A stretch of 6,051 nt of DNA, taken from contig CAJYOV010000478.1 of the NCBI GenBank assembly GCA_913776405.1, positions 1 through 6,051 on the forward strand, given 5' to 3'. Origin of the DNA: Pseudobdellovibrionaceae bacterium. GTDB lineage: Bacteria > Bdellovibrionota > Bdellovibrionia > Bdellovibrionales > JAMPXM01. Of this stretch, positions 5,991 through 6,051 are shown piece after piece. The position numbers were made by a program, and so were the translations under genes. The stretch's first letter is position 1, and each line of letters opens with the position of its first letter. The notes under the pieces were generated by a model, which did no database searches, had not been told where the DNA came from, and was given only the letters and a program-made list of their open reading frames with translations.

Positions 5991-6051
5991 GACTTACCCG
6001 ACTCCAGCTTTAGATTATCAAGCGAAGTAGTGTTCAATAAGAACGATGACT
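5991..6051 (-). other. Region upstream of the visible crtY frame; end of an upstream frame or frameshifted crtY 5' part
   Basis: Two minus-strand readings are possible. In the crtY frame, ten codons from the edge read VIVLIEHYFA and end in tandem stops TGA-TAA (6020-6015), as an upstream operon gene might. In another frame the DNA is open from the edge to a TGA inside crtY and includes LDNLKLESGKS. That loosely resembles the strand-and-turn before the VIDxRG region of CrtY and would fit a single-base frameshift. I cannot choose between them. No promoter is evident. Confidence 0.3.

Noticed and set aside
5840..6051. Programmed -1 frameshift joining a CrtY N-terminal frame to the C-terminal frame
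   Set aside because: No X-XXY-YYZ slippery heptamer in the proper phase and no clear downstream stimulatory structure is visible. A mutation or sequence error is a simpler explanation.

Overview
The window reads as ordinary bacterial chromosome, about half G+C by eye, with genes packed on both strands. Three features are compatible with a Bdellovibrio-like or other former-deltaproteobacterial Gram-negative: an adenosylcobalamin-dependent class II ribonucleotide reductase, a single-domain response regulator, and a compact carotenoid operon with a CrtY-type cyclase. That placement is a weak inference. No sequence here fixes the taxon.

Layout. Positions 1-1151 (+) hold the 3' part of nrdJ, including the end of the catalytic domain, the TSCPD domain and the C-terminal cysteine cluster. 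Positions 1152-1392 are an AT-richer intergenic region with an 8-bp direct repeat and a small dyad. Positions 1393-1818 (+) encode a stand-alone receiver (CheY-like) protein. From the right edge leftwards on the minus strand runs a tightly overlapped carotenoid operon: crtY (5990-5250, 5' part missing), crtE (5253-4204), crtI (4229-2703) and crtB (2719-1790). The successive overlaps are 4, 26 and 17 nt. The 3' ends of crtB and the response regulator overlap by 29 nt in convergent orientation.

How the genes work together. CrtE should make geranylgeranyl diphosphate. CrtB condenses two of these to phytoene, CrtI desaturates phytoene to lycopene, and CrtY would cyclise lycopene to beta-carotene. 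The visible crtY frame lacks the N-terminal FAD-binding half and has in-frame stops just upstream. The locus as seen therefore supports lycopene synthesis securely and cyclisation only provisionally. The operon promoter must lie beyond the right edge. The neighbouring nrdJ and response regulator genes have no evident role in the pathway.

I found no new biological system. The points most worth a second look are the broken 5' end of crtY, the variant second Asp-rich motif in CrtE, the coding-end overlap between crtB and the response regulator, and the repeated octamer upstream of the response regulator. No RNA genes, mobile elements or CRISPR arrays were seen, and no stretch longer than 300 bases lacks a gene.
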